A stretch of DNA of 64,000 nt from assembly GCF_050410795.1 (NCBI RefSeq), contig NZ_CP191258.1, positions 4,836,001-4,900,000 of the forward strand, read 5' to 3'. The notes below the pieces were generated by a model. It did not search any database. It saw only the letters and a program-made list of their open reading frames with translations, and was not told the DNA's origin. The stretch comes from Fontivita pretiosa. Lineage in GTDB: Bacteria > Planctomycetota > Phycisphaerae > Tepidisphaerales > Tepidisphaeraceae. Shown here piece after piece: positions 33,916 through 42,600 of the stretch; position 1 is the first letter of the stretch, and every line of letters begins with the position of its first letter. Position numbers and translations under genes: made by a program.

Positions 33916-36402
33916 TCAGACGGTCATGCCGTCCTGGGCGTCGGCCTGTTGCTGCTGCTTCATCGCCTCCCACTCTTCCAGGGTGATCAGCGCCTCGCGC
34001 GCCTGCGAGCCTTTGTAGTCGCCGACGATGCCCGCCGCCGCCATCGCCTCGATCAGCCGAGATGCCCGGCTGTACCCGATCGTCAGCCGACGCTGAAGCA
34101 GCGACACCGATCCGCGGCGCGTCTCCAGAACCACCCGAACCGCCTGATCGAACAGCTCATCCTTGGTCGCTTCATCGTCCACGGAGCTGGCCGCCCGGAT
34201 CTGCACCAGCTCCGGCTCGAACTGCTGCTCGGCCGAATCGCGAACGATCCGAACGCTCTCGCGAATCTCGCGGTCGTCGATGTACGTGCCCTGCGCGCGG
34301 ATCGGCTTGCTGGCACCGGCGGGCAGGTACAGCATGTCGCCCTGCCCCAGCAGCACCTCGGCTCCGTTCATGTCCAGCACGATGCGGCTGTCCATCTTGC
34401 TGGCCACGCGGAACGCGATCTTCGCCGGCATGTTCGCCTTGATCAGTCCCGTCACCACCGTTGCCTGCGGACGCTGTGTCGCCAGAATCAGGTGAATGCC
34501 TACCGCGCGCGCCTTTTGTGCCAGCCGCACGATGTGCGCCTCGACCTCCTTGCCGCTGGTCATCATCAGGTCCGCCAGCTCGTCCACGATGATCACGATA
34601 TACGGCAGCTTCTTGGGGATCCGCGCCTCTTCCTCCGGAGATTCCGGCTTGAATCGCTCGATCAGCTCCTCCTGCGTCAGACTGTTGTACCCCTTGATGT
34701 TCCTTACCCCGGCCTCGGCAAGGTACTCGTAGCGCTCGTCCATCTTCTGGCAGGCCCATTCCAGCACGCTGGTGGCGCGGGCGGCCTCGTTGATCACCGG
34801 GCACATCAGGTGCGGGATCTCCTTGAACGGGGCCATTTCCACCACCTTCGGATCCACCAGGATCAGCTTCACCATGTCCGGGCGCTGGTGATACATGATC
34901 GACATGATGATCGAGTTGATGCACACCGACTTGCCGCTTCCGGTGGTGCCGGCGATCAGGCAGTGCGGCATCCGCGTCAGGTCGTCGATCAGCGGGGCGC
35001 CGCTGGAGTCCTTGCCCAGAAAAAGCGGAATCATCATCTTGCTCGTCGCTTCCGGGGCGATCTGCATCAGCTCTTTCAGACGCACCTTCTCCTTCTGCTC
35101 GTTGGGCACTTCGATCCCCACCGTGCTCTTGCCCGGAATCGGCGCCACAATCCGAATCGTCTCGGCCTTCAGCGCCCGCTGGATGTCGCTGGCCAGCGAG
35201 CTGATCGCCCCGACCTTCACCCCGGGCGCCAGGCTCAGCTCGTAGACGGTGATCACCGGCCCGGTGTCGATCTCGACCACGTGCGCGTCGATGTTGAACT
35301 CGCGCAACGCCTGCTCCAGCACCGCCGCCTTCTCGCGCACGAACTTCTCCTGCACCTCGGCAAAGCCGTGCTCGGCGTCGGCCAGACAGTCCCACGGCGG
35401 CAGGTGGTATTCACCCAGCTCCTTGGGCGGCGGGGGGGGAGGCGGCGGCGAAACCTGCCGCGGTTTGATCGTGTTCGGCAGCCGAACGATGATGTCCTTT
35501 CGAATCGGCTGCGACGACGCTTCAGCCGATTCCGACTGCTCGGGCGCGGGCACGGCGGCCGCTTCGCTGGGGGCCGGGTCGGACTCGTCCATGTGCGCCG
35601 TATCCGTCGCCGCCGTTACCGCCTCGTCATGGTCGTACTTCAGCTCGATCGGCTCGTCGTTGTGCTCATCCTCCTGCTCATCCAGTCCTCCCACCGGTGG
35701 CGTCAGCGGCTCGATGCTGCGTTTGGCTGGTTTGCCGGGCTGGTTTCGGCCGCCGCCCGCGTTCTTCGATGCGCTCAAGGCATCGCGAGTGACGAACTTC
35801 GGCAACGAAGGCAGCCTGGGGATCGCCATCAGCCGCCATCTTGACAGCGCAGGCACGTGCTGGCGAACCTGCCCGAAGGTCTCGCGGACGACCCCGGGCG
35901 TCCGCAGCACCAGCTCGTCCGCCGCCAGCAGCAGGCCGATCAGCATCGCCGTCAGCAGGATCAGCCGCGTGCCCCAGACGTTAAAGTGCGCCTGAAGCCA
36001 GGTGCTCATGCCGATGCCCACGATTCCGCCGTGACCTTCAGGCAACGCCGTGCTGGACCCCGGGCGGATGTGATGGATGATCGCGGCGAAGGCGATGCTC
36101 AACAGCAGCAATCCCACCGCACGCAGCCACAGGTCGCCCACGCGGTTGCGGAACAGCACCAGCGCCAAACACACGCCGGTGAAAAACAGAATGGGGAACA
36201 CCCCCTGACCCAGCGCCAGGAAGCAGTAGTACGCCACGTACGCGCCCACCGCGCCGCACAGATTGCGGATCGGCGGATACGGATAAACCTGATGGCTCGG
36301 CCAGTCGCTGGTGTGAAAACTGCCCAGCGACAGGAGCATGAAGACCCACGTGCCCACGGCCAGGAACAAAAGGGATTGCCGGATGATGTTGCTTCGCTGC
36401 AT
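33916..36402 (-). CDS. ftsK: DNA translocase FtsK/SpoIIIE
   Basis: A septum-located DNA pump that clears and aligns chromosomes during division. The 828-residue protein has four to five N-terminal TM segments (from LLFLAVGTWVFMLLSL), an acidic/proline linker (QVSPPPPPPPPKELGEY), the alpha/beta motor and a C-terminal winged-helix gamma domain (RRLTIGYSRASRLIEAMAAA). Walker A is GTTGSGKS with Lys491, and Walker B is VIIVDELADLMM. The start is the ATG at MQRSNIIRQSLLFL, where membrane-like sequence begins. An in-frame extension upstream is low-complexity. The linker is shorter than in enteric FtsK. Confidence 0.95.
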   Translation of the reverse strand: MQRSNIIRQSLLFLAVGTWVFMLLSLGSFHTSDWPSHQVYPYPPIRNLCGAVGAYVAYYCFLALGQGVFPILFFTGVCLALVLFRNRVGDLWLRAVGLLLLSIAFAAIIHHIRPGSSTALPEGHGGIVGIGMSTWLQAHFNVWGTRLILLTAMLIGLLLAADELVLRTPGVVRETFGQVRQHVPALSRWRLMAIPRLPSLPKFVTRDALSASKNAGGGRNQPGKPAKRSIEPLTPPVGGLDEQEDEHNDEPIELKYDHDEAVTAATDTAHMDESDPAPSEAAAVPAPEQSESAEASSQPIRKDIIVRLPNTIKPRQVSPPPPPPPPKELGEYHLPPWDCLADAEHGFAEVQEKFVREKAAVLEQALREFNIDAHVVEIDTGPVITVYELSLAPGVKVGAISSLASDIQRALKAETIRIVAPIPGKSTVGIEVPNEQKEKVRLKELMQIAPEATSKMMIPLFLGKDSSGAPLIDDLTRMPHCLIAGTTGSGKSVCINSIIMSIMYHQRPDMVKLILVDPKVVEMAPFKEIPHLMCPVINEAARATSVLEWACQKMDERYEYLAEAGVRNIKGYNSLTQEELIERFKPESPEEEARIPKKLPYIVIIVDELADLMMTSGKEVEAHIVRLAQKARAVGIHLILATQRPQATVVTGLIKANMPAKIAFRVASKMDSRIVLDMNGAEVLLGQGDMLYLPAGASKPIRAQGTYIDDREIRESVRIVRDSAEQQFEPELVQIRAASSVDDEATKDELFDQAVRVVLETRRGSVSLLQRRLTIGYSRASRLIEAMAAAGIVGDYKGSQAREALITLEEWEAMKQQQQADAQDGMTV

Positions 36403-36766
36403 GTGATGGCCTGGAGATTGCGGACTGCGCGACGGCGGATTGTGCAGCGCGCACGGCCTCCGAAGGCGGCCATTCGCAACGGGCAATCCGCGATCCGAAA
36501 TCGGCAGTTCCTCAAGTTGCTTATCGGACAGCTTCGGTGCGTTTCTGCACCCCATCCCCCGCCAGCCCATGGCGTGGTCAGAGGCTGCTCGGCGAAGCCA
36601 CGAAGCGCCAACGGCGAAGACAGCCGGCCGTGGGCGGTTGGCGGATACCGGAACCACCAATCGCAAAAGGCGATTGCACTGTCCAACGTTATCCGTTATT
36701 ATCCTCATTTGTCTGCAATTATCTTCTCGGCTGATGATTGTGTTCGCTGCCGGTTTTCGGTGACTT
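36403..36766. other. Divergent intergenic region, ftsK to accessory island
   Basis: 364 bases. The ftsK-proximal half is GC-rich with no clear gene. The last 100 bases are distinctly AT-richer and carry a promoter-like pair toward the HTH gene. The compositional change marks the likely left border of the accessory island. Confidence 0.5.
36674..36702 (+). promoter_or_regulatory. Putative promoter of the HTH-methyltransferase pair
   Basis: TTGCAC (36674-36679) and TATTAT (36697-36702) lie 17 bases apart, ending 65 bases upstream of the HTH start. Hexamer match only. Confidence 0.4.
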
Positions 36767-36961
36767 ATGATCGTGTGGCTGAGTCTGGATGACCTGGCGA
36801 GGTACTTGAAGAAGCCGAAGTCAACGCTCTACAAGTTGGCCCAGGCGGCGAAGCTCCCCGGCCACAAGTTAGGGCGTAGCTGGCGGTTTGACCGGGATGA
36901 AATTGACGCGTGGGTGAAGCGAGGTGGAACTTCTGGCAATCGCAAGGCACGGAGGCAATGA
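36767..36961 (+). CDS. Excisionase-type helix-turn-helix DNA-binding protein
   Basis: A 64-residue protein consisting of one MerR/excisionase-like winged HTH: WLSLDDLARYLKKPKSTLYK, then GHKLGRSWRFDRDEIDAWVK, the usual helix-turn-helix followed by the R-F-D-x-x-E/D-I-D-x-W wing. It binds DNA and probably regulates the genes that follow. Its stop (TGA, 36959-36961) overlaps the methyltransferase start, so the two are translationally coupled. Similar small HTH genes often control restriction-modification or integrative elements. Confidence 0.85.
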   Translation: MIVWLSLDDLARYLKKPKSTLYKLAQAAKLPGHKLGRSWRFDRDEIDAWVKRGGTSGNRKARRQ

Positions 36962-38142
36962 TGACTACTGAAGGCGTGGCGGGCCTCATCGCAGGCGTAC
37001 ATGACCGGCAGCGCATTTCTGGTCTGACGCACGGTTTCTACCGTTACCCGGCTCGATTTTCACCGCGATTTGCCCGCGCTGCAATTGAAGCATTTACGAA
37101 ACCTGGTGATCTCGTATTTGACCCCTTCATGGGCGGGGCGACGAGCCTCGTTGAAGCTGCGGCTCATGGCCGGCAGGCTGTGGGGACGGACATCAACAGC
37201 CTGTCCGTATTTGTTGCTCAGGTAAAAACGACTACGCTCAGCGACGATGAGCTGAAACAAGTCAAGCTGTGGGTGGATACCATAGCTAATGAGCTGAACA
37301 TGCACTGCGAGACTGAGCGTGATGTGGCGTGGGCGGAGCGGGGCTATCACCGGAACATCAGCTGCCGGAGAACGTGGCCGATCCGCAAATCGCTGGAAAT
37401 GGCTCTCGCCCGAGTCGGTTTGCTAAAGACCGTATACCAGCAGAGATTCGCGCGGTGCGTTCTCCTGAGGACTGGCCAGTGGGCGCTTGATTGTCGCAAA
37501 CACATTCCTTCTGCGAGGGCATTTCGACGGCAGTTGCGTCGGCACGTTGAGGATATGGTGGTTGGTGCTCGGCAGTTTTCAGATGCCATTTCCGCCACGT
37601 GTGAAAAGCCGCGCCGGGAATGCGCGTTGTGCCTGCATCGTTCTGCTGCGGGGGTCGAGCATGAGCCCGCGTTGAAGGAGTTGCCGGCCCCTCGGCTCGT
37701 GCTCACATCTCCGCCGTACCCTGGGGTTCACGTCCTCTATCACCGGTGGCAGGTTCAGGGTCGCAGAGAGACGCCCGCACCTTACTGGATCGCAAGCTCT
37801 CTCGACGGCGATGGTAGCAGTTACTACACATTCGGCGACAGGCACCAGCCGGGCTTGGCCGACTATTTTGCGTCGGCACTCGCAGCATTCAAGTCTGTCG
37901 CGGCGATGGCTACGAAGCGCACGCAAATCGTCCAGCTGGTTGCATTCTCAGACCCGTCGTGGCAACTGCCGCTCTACCTGGAAACGATGGAGCGCGCCGG
38001 GCTGGTGGAACACAAATACAGCGCATTGGCCAACGCCGATGATGGGCGACTCTGGCGCTCGGTGCCGAACCGAAAGTTCTATGCGGACCGGAAGGGGACC
38101 ACTTCGAGCAAGGAGGTGGTGCTTTTCCACCGGCCCCTATAG
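36958..38142 (+). CDS. DNA methyltransferase (TSPPY type)
   Basis: A SAM-dependent DNA amino-methyltransferase of 394 residues, N4-cytosine or N6-adenine. FYRYPARFSPRFARAAIEAF resembles motif X, DPFMGGATSLVEA (Asp55) is motif I and TSPPYPGVHVLY (250-261) is motif IV. TSPPY is more usual for N4-cytosine enzymes. Two adjacent ATGs exist at 36958 and 36961. GGAGG at 36951 has better spacing to the second. Many codons and the local base composition differ from the surrounding core genes, suggesting acquisition. It ends 6 bases from the convergent three-gene operon. No cognate nuclease is obvious. Confidence 0.85.
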   Translation: MMTTEGVAGLIAGVHDRQRISGLTHGFYRYPARFSPRFARAAIEAFTKPGDLVFDPFMGGATSLVEAAAHGRQAVGTDINSLSVFVAQVKTTTLSDDELKQVKLWVDTIANELNMHCETERDVAWAERGYHRNISCRRTWPIRKSLEMALARVGLLKTVYQQRFARCVLLRTGQWALDCRKHIPSARAFRRQLRRHVEDMVVGARQFSDAISATCEKPRRECALCLHRSAAGVEHEPALKELPAPRLVLTSPPYPGVHVLYHRWQVQGRRETPAPYWIASSLDGDGSSYYTFGDRHQPGLADYFASALAAFKSVAAMATKRTQIVQLVAFSDPSWQLPLYLETMERAGLVEHKYSALANADDGRLWRSVPNRKFYADRKGTTSSKEVVLFHRPL

Positions 38143-38148
38143 GCACCT

Positions 38149-39978
38149 TCAGCGAGAGACCTCCATCAGTCGAATGAGCGTGGCTGCAACGCGATTGATC
38201 TCCTCACGCATCGCTTCGTCCTTCGGTTCCTCCAGGTTGCCACCGCTCTTGTTGTGTTCACGAACCTGCCTGAGCCGCTGATACATTTGATAAAGGTGAA
38301 AGCCAAGGTGCGATATATAGCGCGTCGTCCGTTCCTTTATGGTCGCCTCGACCAGCTTTTTCCTGATCATGCTCTCCCGGTAGGCACGCCAGAGCGATTG
38401 GTCCTCGTTGATGATGAGCGTCAGCGGGTTCTTCGGCGTCGGCTCCTTAAAGCACGCTGCGTCAGCTTCGGTCCACGCCTCGTCGCCCCAGCACCCGGTG
38501 TCCCATTCTTGCTGGCCGATGATCTTGATCTCGTATGGTGGTCGCCGCTGTCCCGTGCTGTCCGGGGCTTTGGCCCTGATCTTCCTGGGTTCCGGCGCCT
38601 CGGCGACTTCGGCATCGAATGTCGCCACTAGCGCCATGCTATTCGGGCCAACAGCTTTGACTTCAAACACCAGCTTCTGACCCACTGGCAGCCCGACCGG
38701 TGCCGGAATCAACATCTCGAACCTTCCACCGGCTGGGCGGCTGAACGCGACGGCGGGATATGCCGGAATCGTGAGGCAGTGCCCGACGAATTGCCACAGG
38801 GGCGGTGTCCCCAGGACCAAGCTGTCCATACCATCCCACTTGAGACGAACGTGCGTGTCCGCGCCGCCTACGAGCAAACGTACTGGTTGTCGGCTGCTCA
38901 CACGAATGTGCGTTGGCGGGTTTACCAGCGCCTGAGGTGGCAGCGGCGGTGGTGGCGGACCGGGAATGCTCGCAATCACGCGCCGTTCAATCAACCTGCT
39001 CTCGTCGTATCCATCGAAGCGGCCGATGATGCGCATGCCGGCCTCTATGGGGTATTCATCCTTATCAAAGTCACTCGGCTCTTCGTACATCAGCTTGATC
39101 GTTGCGCCGATGGCGTCCTTCTCGATCGCCCAGTTTAAGCCCTCGAATGCGTCCGGCACGTCCACGTGCAAGCCCTTCAGACACTTCCATGCGGTCACTG
39201 GTTCTGCCGTGACCCTGATTGCCTTCAATTTGCCGGGCTGAAGTCGAAGACTAGCCGTAGCAGTGCCCAGAACCAGCACTGGCCCGGTAGCCGGGTCGCC
39301 GACGGACTTGTCGCCGCTCACGACAACGTCCTGGTTCCTGTCCTTCTCCCACGCCTCCACCATCTTTGAGTGGGAATCGCCCGGCTGTACAGCCCCCTCA
39401 TTGACGTGGCTGGCGAATGCGTGATGATCCTCGATCAACTGGTTCAGCGTTTTCTTTACGGCTTCGTCGCCGGTGCGCAGGTCAGAAATCTCCTGCTCGG
39501 CTGCGTCCTCCAACCTGTCGAGGTCCGGGTCTTTCTTGAGCGTGGCCACGACACGGTCGCGGATCGCGTGATAGACTGCCCCTTCGTAAAGACCCTGGCG
39601 GGAACCCTGGATGATCTCGGCGATGGCTTCGCTTGAGAGGGTATCGAGATCGACGATAATCATCGTCCGGTTCCGCAAATACTTCAGGCCAAGGTCGCGG
39701 ACGATGAACGTGTTGTCCCATTGATGGTGGCGCTGGCCGTTGATGATGAAGACGGCGTAGCCGCGACCAGCACGGGGATCTTCCAGATACGAATCCAGCG
39801 GCCCCTTGCCAAGATCGGGGTATGCCTCGTCGTCTTCGCCGTCGGCGGAAATCTCCTGGGCCTTGTCGTCAGCCGTGCCCTTCTGCTTCGCCAACACCAC
39901 GGCGCGAATGACGATCTTGCCCAGGTTAGATTCGACGTTCGTCGTAATAGTCTTGTCGAGTTCGATTGATGCTCCCAT
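38149..39978 (-). CDS. 609-aa protein, likely S5/C-terminal partner of the GHKL ATPase
   Basis: No named family. N-terminal residues 70-160 (GYAVFIINGQRHHQWDNTFI, RNRTMIIVDLDTL, then RQGLYEG and RDRVVATLKKDPDLDRLE) look like the S5-fold and helical region that follows the ATPase in MORC/Hsp90-like GHKL proteins. The middle has proline-rich and Ig-like beta parts (IPGPPPPPLPPQA, FEMLIPAPVGLPVGQ). The end (PLTLIINEDQSLW, a region with RYISHLGFHLYQMYQRLRQV) resembles the C-terminal helical part of such ATPases. It starts 6 bases after the GHKL gene stop and is almost certainly co-translated with it, as if one ATPase had been split in two genes. Confidence 0.65.
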   Translation of the reverse strand: MGASIELDKTITTNVESNLGKIVIRAVVLAKQKGTADDKAQEISADGEDDEAYPDLGKGPLDSYLEDPRAGRGYAVFIINGQRHHQWDNTFIVRDLGLKYLRNRTMIIVDLDTLSSEAIAEIIQGSRQGLYEGAVYHAIRDRVVATLKKDPDLDRLEDAAEQEISDLRTGDEAVKKTLNQLIEDHHAFASHVNEGAVQPGDSHSKMVEAWEKDRNQDVVVSGDKSVGDPATGPVLVLGTATASLRLQPGKLKAIRVTAEPVTAWKCLKGLHVDVPDAFEGLNWAIEKDAIGATIKLMYEEPSDFDKDEYPIEAGMRIIGRFDGYDESRLIERRVIASIPGPPPPPLPPQALVNPPTHIRVSSRQPVRLLVGGADTHVRLKWDGMDSLVLGTPPLWQFVGHCLTIPAYPAVAFSRPAGGRFEMLIPAPVGLPVGQKLVFEVKAVGPNSMALVATFDAEVAEAPEPRKIRAKAPDSTGQRRPPYEIKIIGQQEWDTGCWGDEAWTEADAACFKEPTPKNPLTLIINEDQSLWRAYRESMIRKKLVEATIKERTTRYISHLGFHLYQMYQRLRQVREHNKSGGNLEEPKDEAMREEINRVAATLIRLMEVSR

Positions 39979-39984
39979 GGTCAG

Positions 39985-41085
39985 TTACCCCCGGGTGAGA
40001 GGAATTTGCTGTGGGTCAAACGTCTTGTCCAACGGCTTGCGCTCTCTCGGCAATCGCCGGAGGCGGTAGCCGTTGCCCCACATTGGGTCAGGTGTCGGTC
40101 GCGTGTACAGTTCATAGGGCAACACGGGATTGAATAGCAGATGGTTCAGGCCTTGGTACAGGTCGCGGGCAATCTCGGCGCGACTGGGGCCAAAGTTGTA
40201 GTTCAAGTGAGCAAATACGGTCCCGTGTTTGAACCCAAGGGCATCGGCGGCCGCAGCGGGCAGATTTGGCACGCGCCCGTCCGGATGCATCGCGAGGTAG
40301 GCGTAATACGGATCTCGCCTCGGCGGCTTCGGGTGAATGGCTTTTACCACCGTCCAGCCGATCCCGTCCGCATCCCCTGCCAACAGGTCAGAAACGCGGC
40401 GCGACATAAGCCAAGACATGCTGCTGGCGGCGTAGCTCGATGATCCGCCCTGGCCGAAGATGCCGATCAAGTAGGTCTTGTCCCCCTTGTCACTCTCGCC
40501 CAGCGACAACAGGGTCTCGTGGATGCGCGCTGGTGTCTGCCCAATACCATCATCTTCGATGATGACCGCGAGCTCCTTCGAGGCCGGGGTCCGCTCCAGC
40601 CTGACCCGGATATGCCTCGCAAGTTCGCGGGCGTACTCACGGGCTTTCATGCCACGAATTCGCTTTCCCTCCTTCTCGTATAGCGGCAACTGGTCGAGGG
40701 GCGGCAGGTCGAAGTATCGCATGACGGCCTCTCGTGGGCTGGTCGGCATCGGCGCTGCGCCGTTGAGCAACTCGCGGCGGCGCATCATCTCGATGATGGC
40801 CTCCATCGCGTTAACGGTGCGTTCAGCAATCGGGTTCTCGGGCTTCCCCGCCAACTTGATGCGCCCGGCGTTGCCTCGCTCCCCGCCGACTGCGTACCAG
40901 TGCAGATACCCGTCCCTCCACCCCTGCGCCGGGTTCTTCGGATCGAACACATATTCGTGTTCGCCGACGATGGGCAGCGTCTTCAGGAGAGCCTCCAGCG
41001 CCGCAATGCTTGTTGCCTTCATTGCCTGCGCAAGAAACTCACGGGGCCTAACCAGCTGGCTCAGATCTGTGGCTGAATCTGACAT
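39985..41085 (-). CDS. GHKL (MORC/MutL-like) ATPase
   Basis: A 366-residue Bergerat-fold ATPase. The N-box-like ERTVNAMEAI carries Asn92 at the Mg2+ position. G1 is IIEDDGIGQ (Asp178/179, Gly180, Gly182) and G2 is LSLGESDKGDK followed by IGIFGQGGSSSYA. SDK plus GIFGQGG is close to the MutL/MORC/Hsp90 pattern rather than to histidine kinases. The protein ends soon after the ATPase, and the expected S5 domain appears to be in the next gene. The start ATG has AGGAAG about 9 bases upstream. It is the second gene of the three-gene leftward operon. Such ATPases are known in some prokaryotic restriction-modification contexts. Confidence 0.8.
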   Translation of the reverse strand: MSDSATDLSQLVRPREFLAQAMKATSIAALEALLKTLPIVGEHEYVFDPKNPAQGWRDGYLHWYAVGGERGNAGRIKLAGKPENPIAERTVNAMEAIIEMMRRRELLNGAAPMPTSPREAVMRYFDLPPLDQLPLYEKEGKRIRGMKAREYARELARHIRVRLERTPASKELAVIIEDDGIGQTPARIHETLLSLGESDKGDKTYLIGIFGQGGSSSYAASSMSWLMSRRVSDLLAGDADGIGWTVVKAIHPKPPRRDPYYAYLAMHPDGRVPNLPAAAADALGFKHGTVFAHLNYNFGPSRAEIARDLYQGLNHLLFNPVLPYELYTRPTPDPMWGNGYRLRRLPRERKPLDKTFDPQQIPLTRG

Positions 41086-41150
41086 GTCTCTTTTCTTCCT
41101 CTTGTAGCAGTAAGAGATATGCGATCGGTGCGCGGTTGTAACAACTTAGG

Positions 41151-41786
41151 CTACCTCCCCCATTCCGCCAGTTCTGGCCAGGCGGTGGTGATTGTGCTTT
41201 CGATCTGTTTGTCGCGTACCAGAGTATAACCGCTTCGTCGGCCACGTTGCTCGACGATGCCCAGGTGCTTCAGCCACGCCAAGGCAACGTAGGCCTGATA
41301 GCCCGGGATGCCGGCCCCGCTGGATGGGTCTTTGAGCGGCAACAAGGCGTCGCCGCTAAACAATCCGCCTTTGGCGCCAAGCTCGCGGACGGCGGCGACG
41401 ACGGCATCCACAGCGCTGCGGGGCGCGCGATGGGTATACTCCTGCCGGTGCTTCTTCGACCAGCCGACCTTTACCAGCTCGTCGCCGCGGCGGAAGAATC
41501 TCGGATATCCGCCGGGCGCAGGCTTTCGGCGTGGCCCGGCCCCAGCCGACAGGACTGACGCCGAATGGCCGCTGCTTCCGTGGTCGTCAAGGGCGGCGGC
41601 CGGATTCGCCGAGGGTGGCGGGGCGGAACGCGCCTCGGCCGCCAATGCAGCGACCGCCCTGGCCCATGCGGCGATTCGCAGCACGCTGGCGTAATCGCCC
41701 TGGCCGCCTGCCTCGGCGAGCACTCGCCGCAGCCCCTGCTCGCAGTCTTCCAGCAGACGCACCGCCGCAGCCTCTTTCGTGTACAT
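41151..41786 (-). CDS. Winged-helix-like protein of the GHKL operon
   Basis: A 211-residue protein, no named family. An N-terminal helical, alanine-rich part (about 1-50) and a disordered Ser/Pro linker (55-90) lead to YPRFFRRGDELVKVGWSKKH and EYTHRAPRSAVDAVVAAVRE. A final part then reads like a winged helix (QAYVALAWLKHLGIVEQRGR, SGYTLVRD). It probably binds DNA or a partner protein. First gene of the operon, 65 bases before the GHKL ATPase. The start at MYTKEAAAVRLLED lies immediately after an AT-rich promoter-like stretch. Longer in-frame text upstream is antisense to dut flanking sequence. Confidence 0.7.
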   Translation of the reverse strand: MYTKEAAAVRLLEDCEQGLRRVLAEAGGQGDYASVLRIAAWARAVAALAAEARSAPPPSANPAAALDDHGSSGHSASVLSAGAGPRRKPAPGGYPRFFRRGDELVKVGWSKKHRQEYTHRAPRSAVDAVVAAVRELGAKGGLFSGDALLPLKDPSSGAGIPGYQAYVALAWLKHLGIVEQRGRRSGYTLVRDKQIESTITTAWPELAEWGR

Positions 41787-41822
41787 ATTGTAAATGTAAA
41801 CGATAGGTATACCAAATGCAAG
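41787..41822 (-). promoter_or_regulatory. AT-rich promoter-like stretch before the GHKL operon
   Basis: On the minus strand TTGCAT, 17 bases, then TACATT ends about 6 bases before the ATG at 41786, suggesting a nearly leaderless transcript. A repeated TTTACA(T/A) lies within it. The low GC contrasts with the flanks. Confidence 0.3.
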
Positions 41823-41970
41823 TAAAAAAACTGACGGGGACGTCCCGGCGAACGCTGGAAGCGGGCGGGTTTTGCTTTGAGGAACTCTTGATGGAAGGAA
41901 GGCGCCCCCGCGCCGGACTCGCGCGATCCGGGGCGATCGCGCGGCATCTCCGCCGCTTGTCCGCGATGGC

Positions 41971-42426
41971 TCAATGTCCCGTATGCCCAAAACCGCCCTT
42001 GCCGCGTTTGGTCGCGTCCAGCTCATCCACCTCGACGATCTTCACGGCGGGCACGCGCTGGATGAGCATTTGCGCGATCCGCGTGCCTCGCTCGATGGTA
42101 AATGGCTCTTTGCCGAGGTTGATCAGCGGCACCTTCACTTCGCCACGGTAGTCGGAGTCGATGGTTCCCGGCGAATTGATCAGCGTGATGCCGAACCTGC
42201 TGGCCAGACCCGAGCGAGGTCGCACCTGGGCCTCGTAGCCGTGGGGAATGGCCATCGCGAAGCCGCAGGGGACCAGCAGGATCTGCCCGGGGTCCAGGCG
42301 GATGGGCTGGGTCACCGCGGCCGCCAGGTCGAACCCGGCCGAGTGTTCGGTCATCTTCGTCGGCAGAGGCAGGGGCGGGAGGCCGCTGTCCAGCCGCTTG
42401 ATTTTGACGGTGATCGAGCGAGGCAA
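41971..42426 (-). CDS. dut: Deoxyuridine triphosphatase (dUTPase)
   Basis: Trimeric dUTPase converting dUTP to dUMP. Five motifs are seen: AGFDLAA (1), PRSGLASRFG (2), INSPGTIDSDYRGEVKVPLI (3), RIAQMLIQ (4) and RGKGGFGHTG (5, with His for the usual Ser). I start at a TTG giving (M)PRSITVKIKRLDS, with GGAG eight bases upstream. No ATG is available near the family N-terminus. The resulting 151 residues are the standard length. It borders the accessory island on its right. Confidence 0.93.
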   Translation of the reverse strand: MPRSITVKIKRLDSGLPPLPLPTKMTEHSAGFDLAAAVTQPIRLDPGQILLVPCGFAMAIPHGYEAQVRPRSGLASRFGITLINSPGTIDSDYRGEVKVPLINLGKEPFTIERGTRIAQMLIQRVPAVKIVEVDELDATKRGKGGFGHTGH

Positions 42427-42600
42427 GGCGATATCTCCGATGCCGGTGGTGCGGGCGCACGGAGCGGCCGCCAGGAGGATTATCGGCCAGCAGGCGGGGT
42501 TGGGGACAGTCAGTCTGGCGGCAGGATGTGCCCGACGGCGTGTTGATCCTCCCTCGCACAGGCAATTGGCCGGATGCCTGCTGGGGCGGGATGACGTACA

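Noticed and set aside
33949..35844. A 631-codon open frame on the plus strand opposite ftsK
   Set aside because: Low-information His/Arg/Leu-rich text. All recognisable FtsK motifs are on the other strand.
38600..38760. A PD-(D/E)XK nuclease in the 609-aa protein, suggested by FEVKAV
   Set aside because: The upstream acidic residue of the motif is missing at the expected distance, and the surrounding text looks like an Ig-type beta-sandwich.
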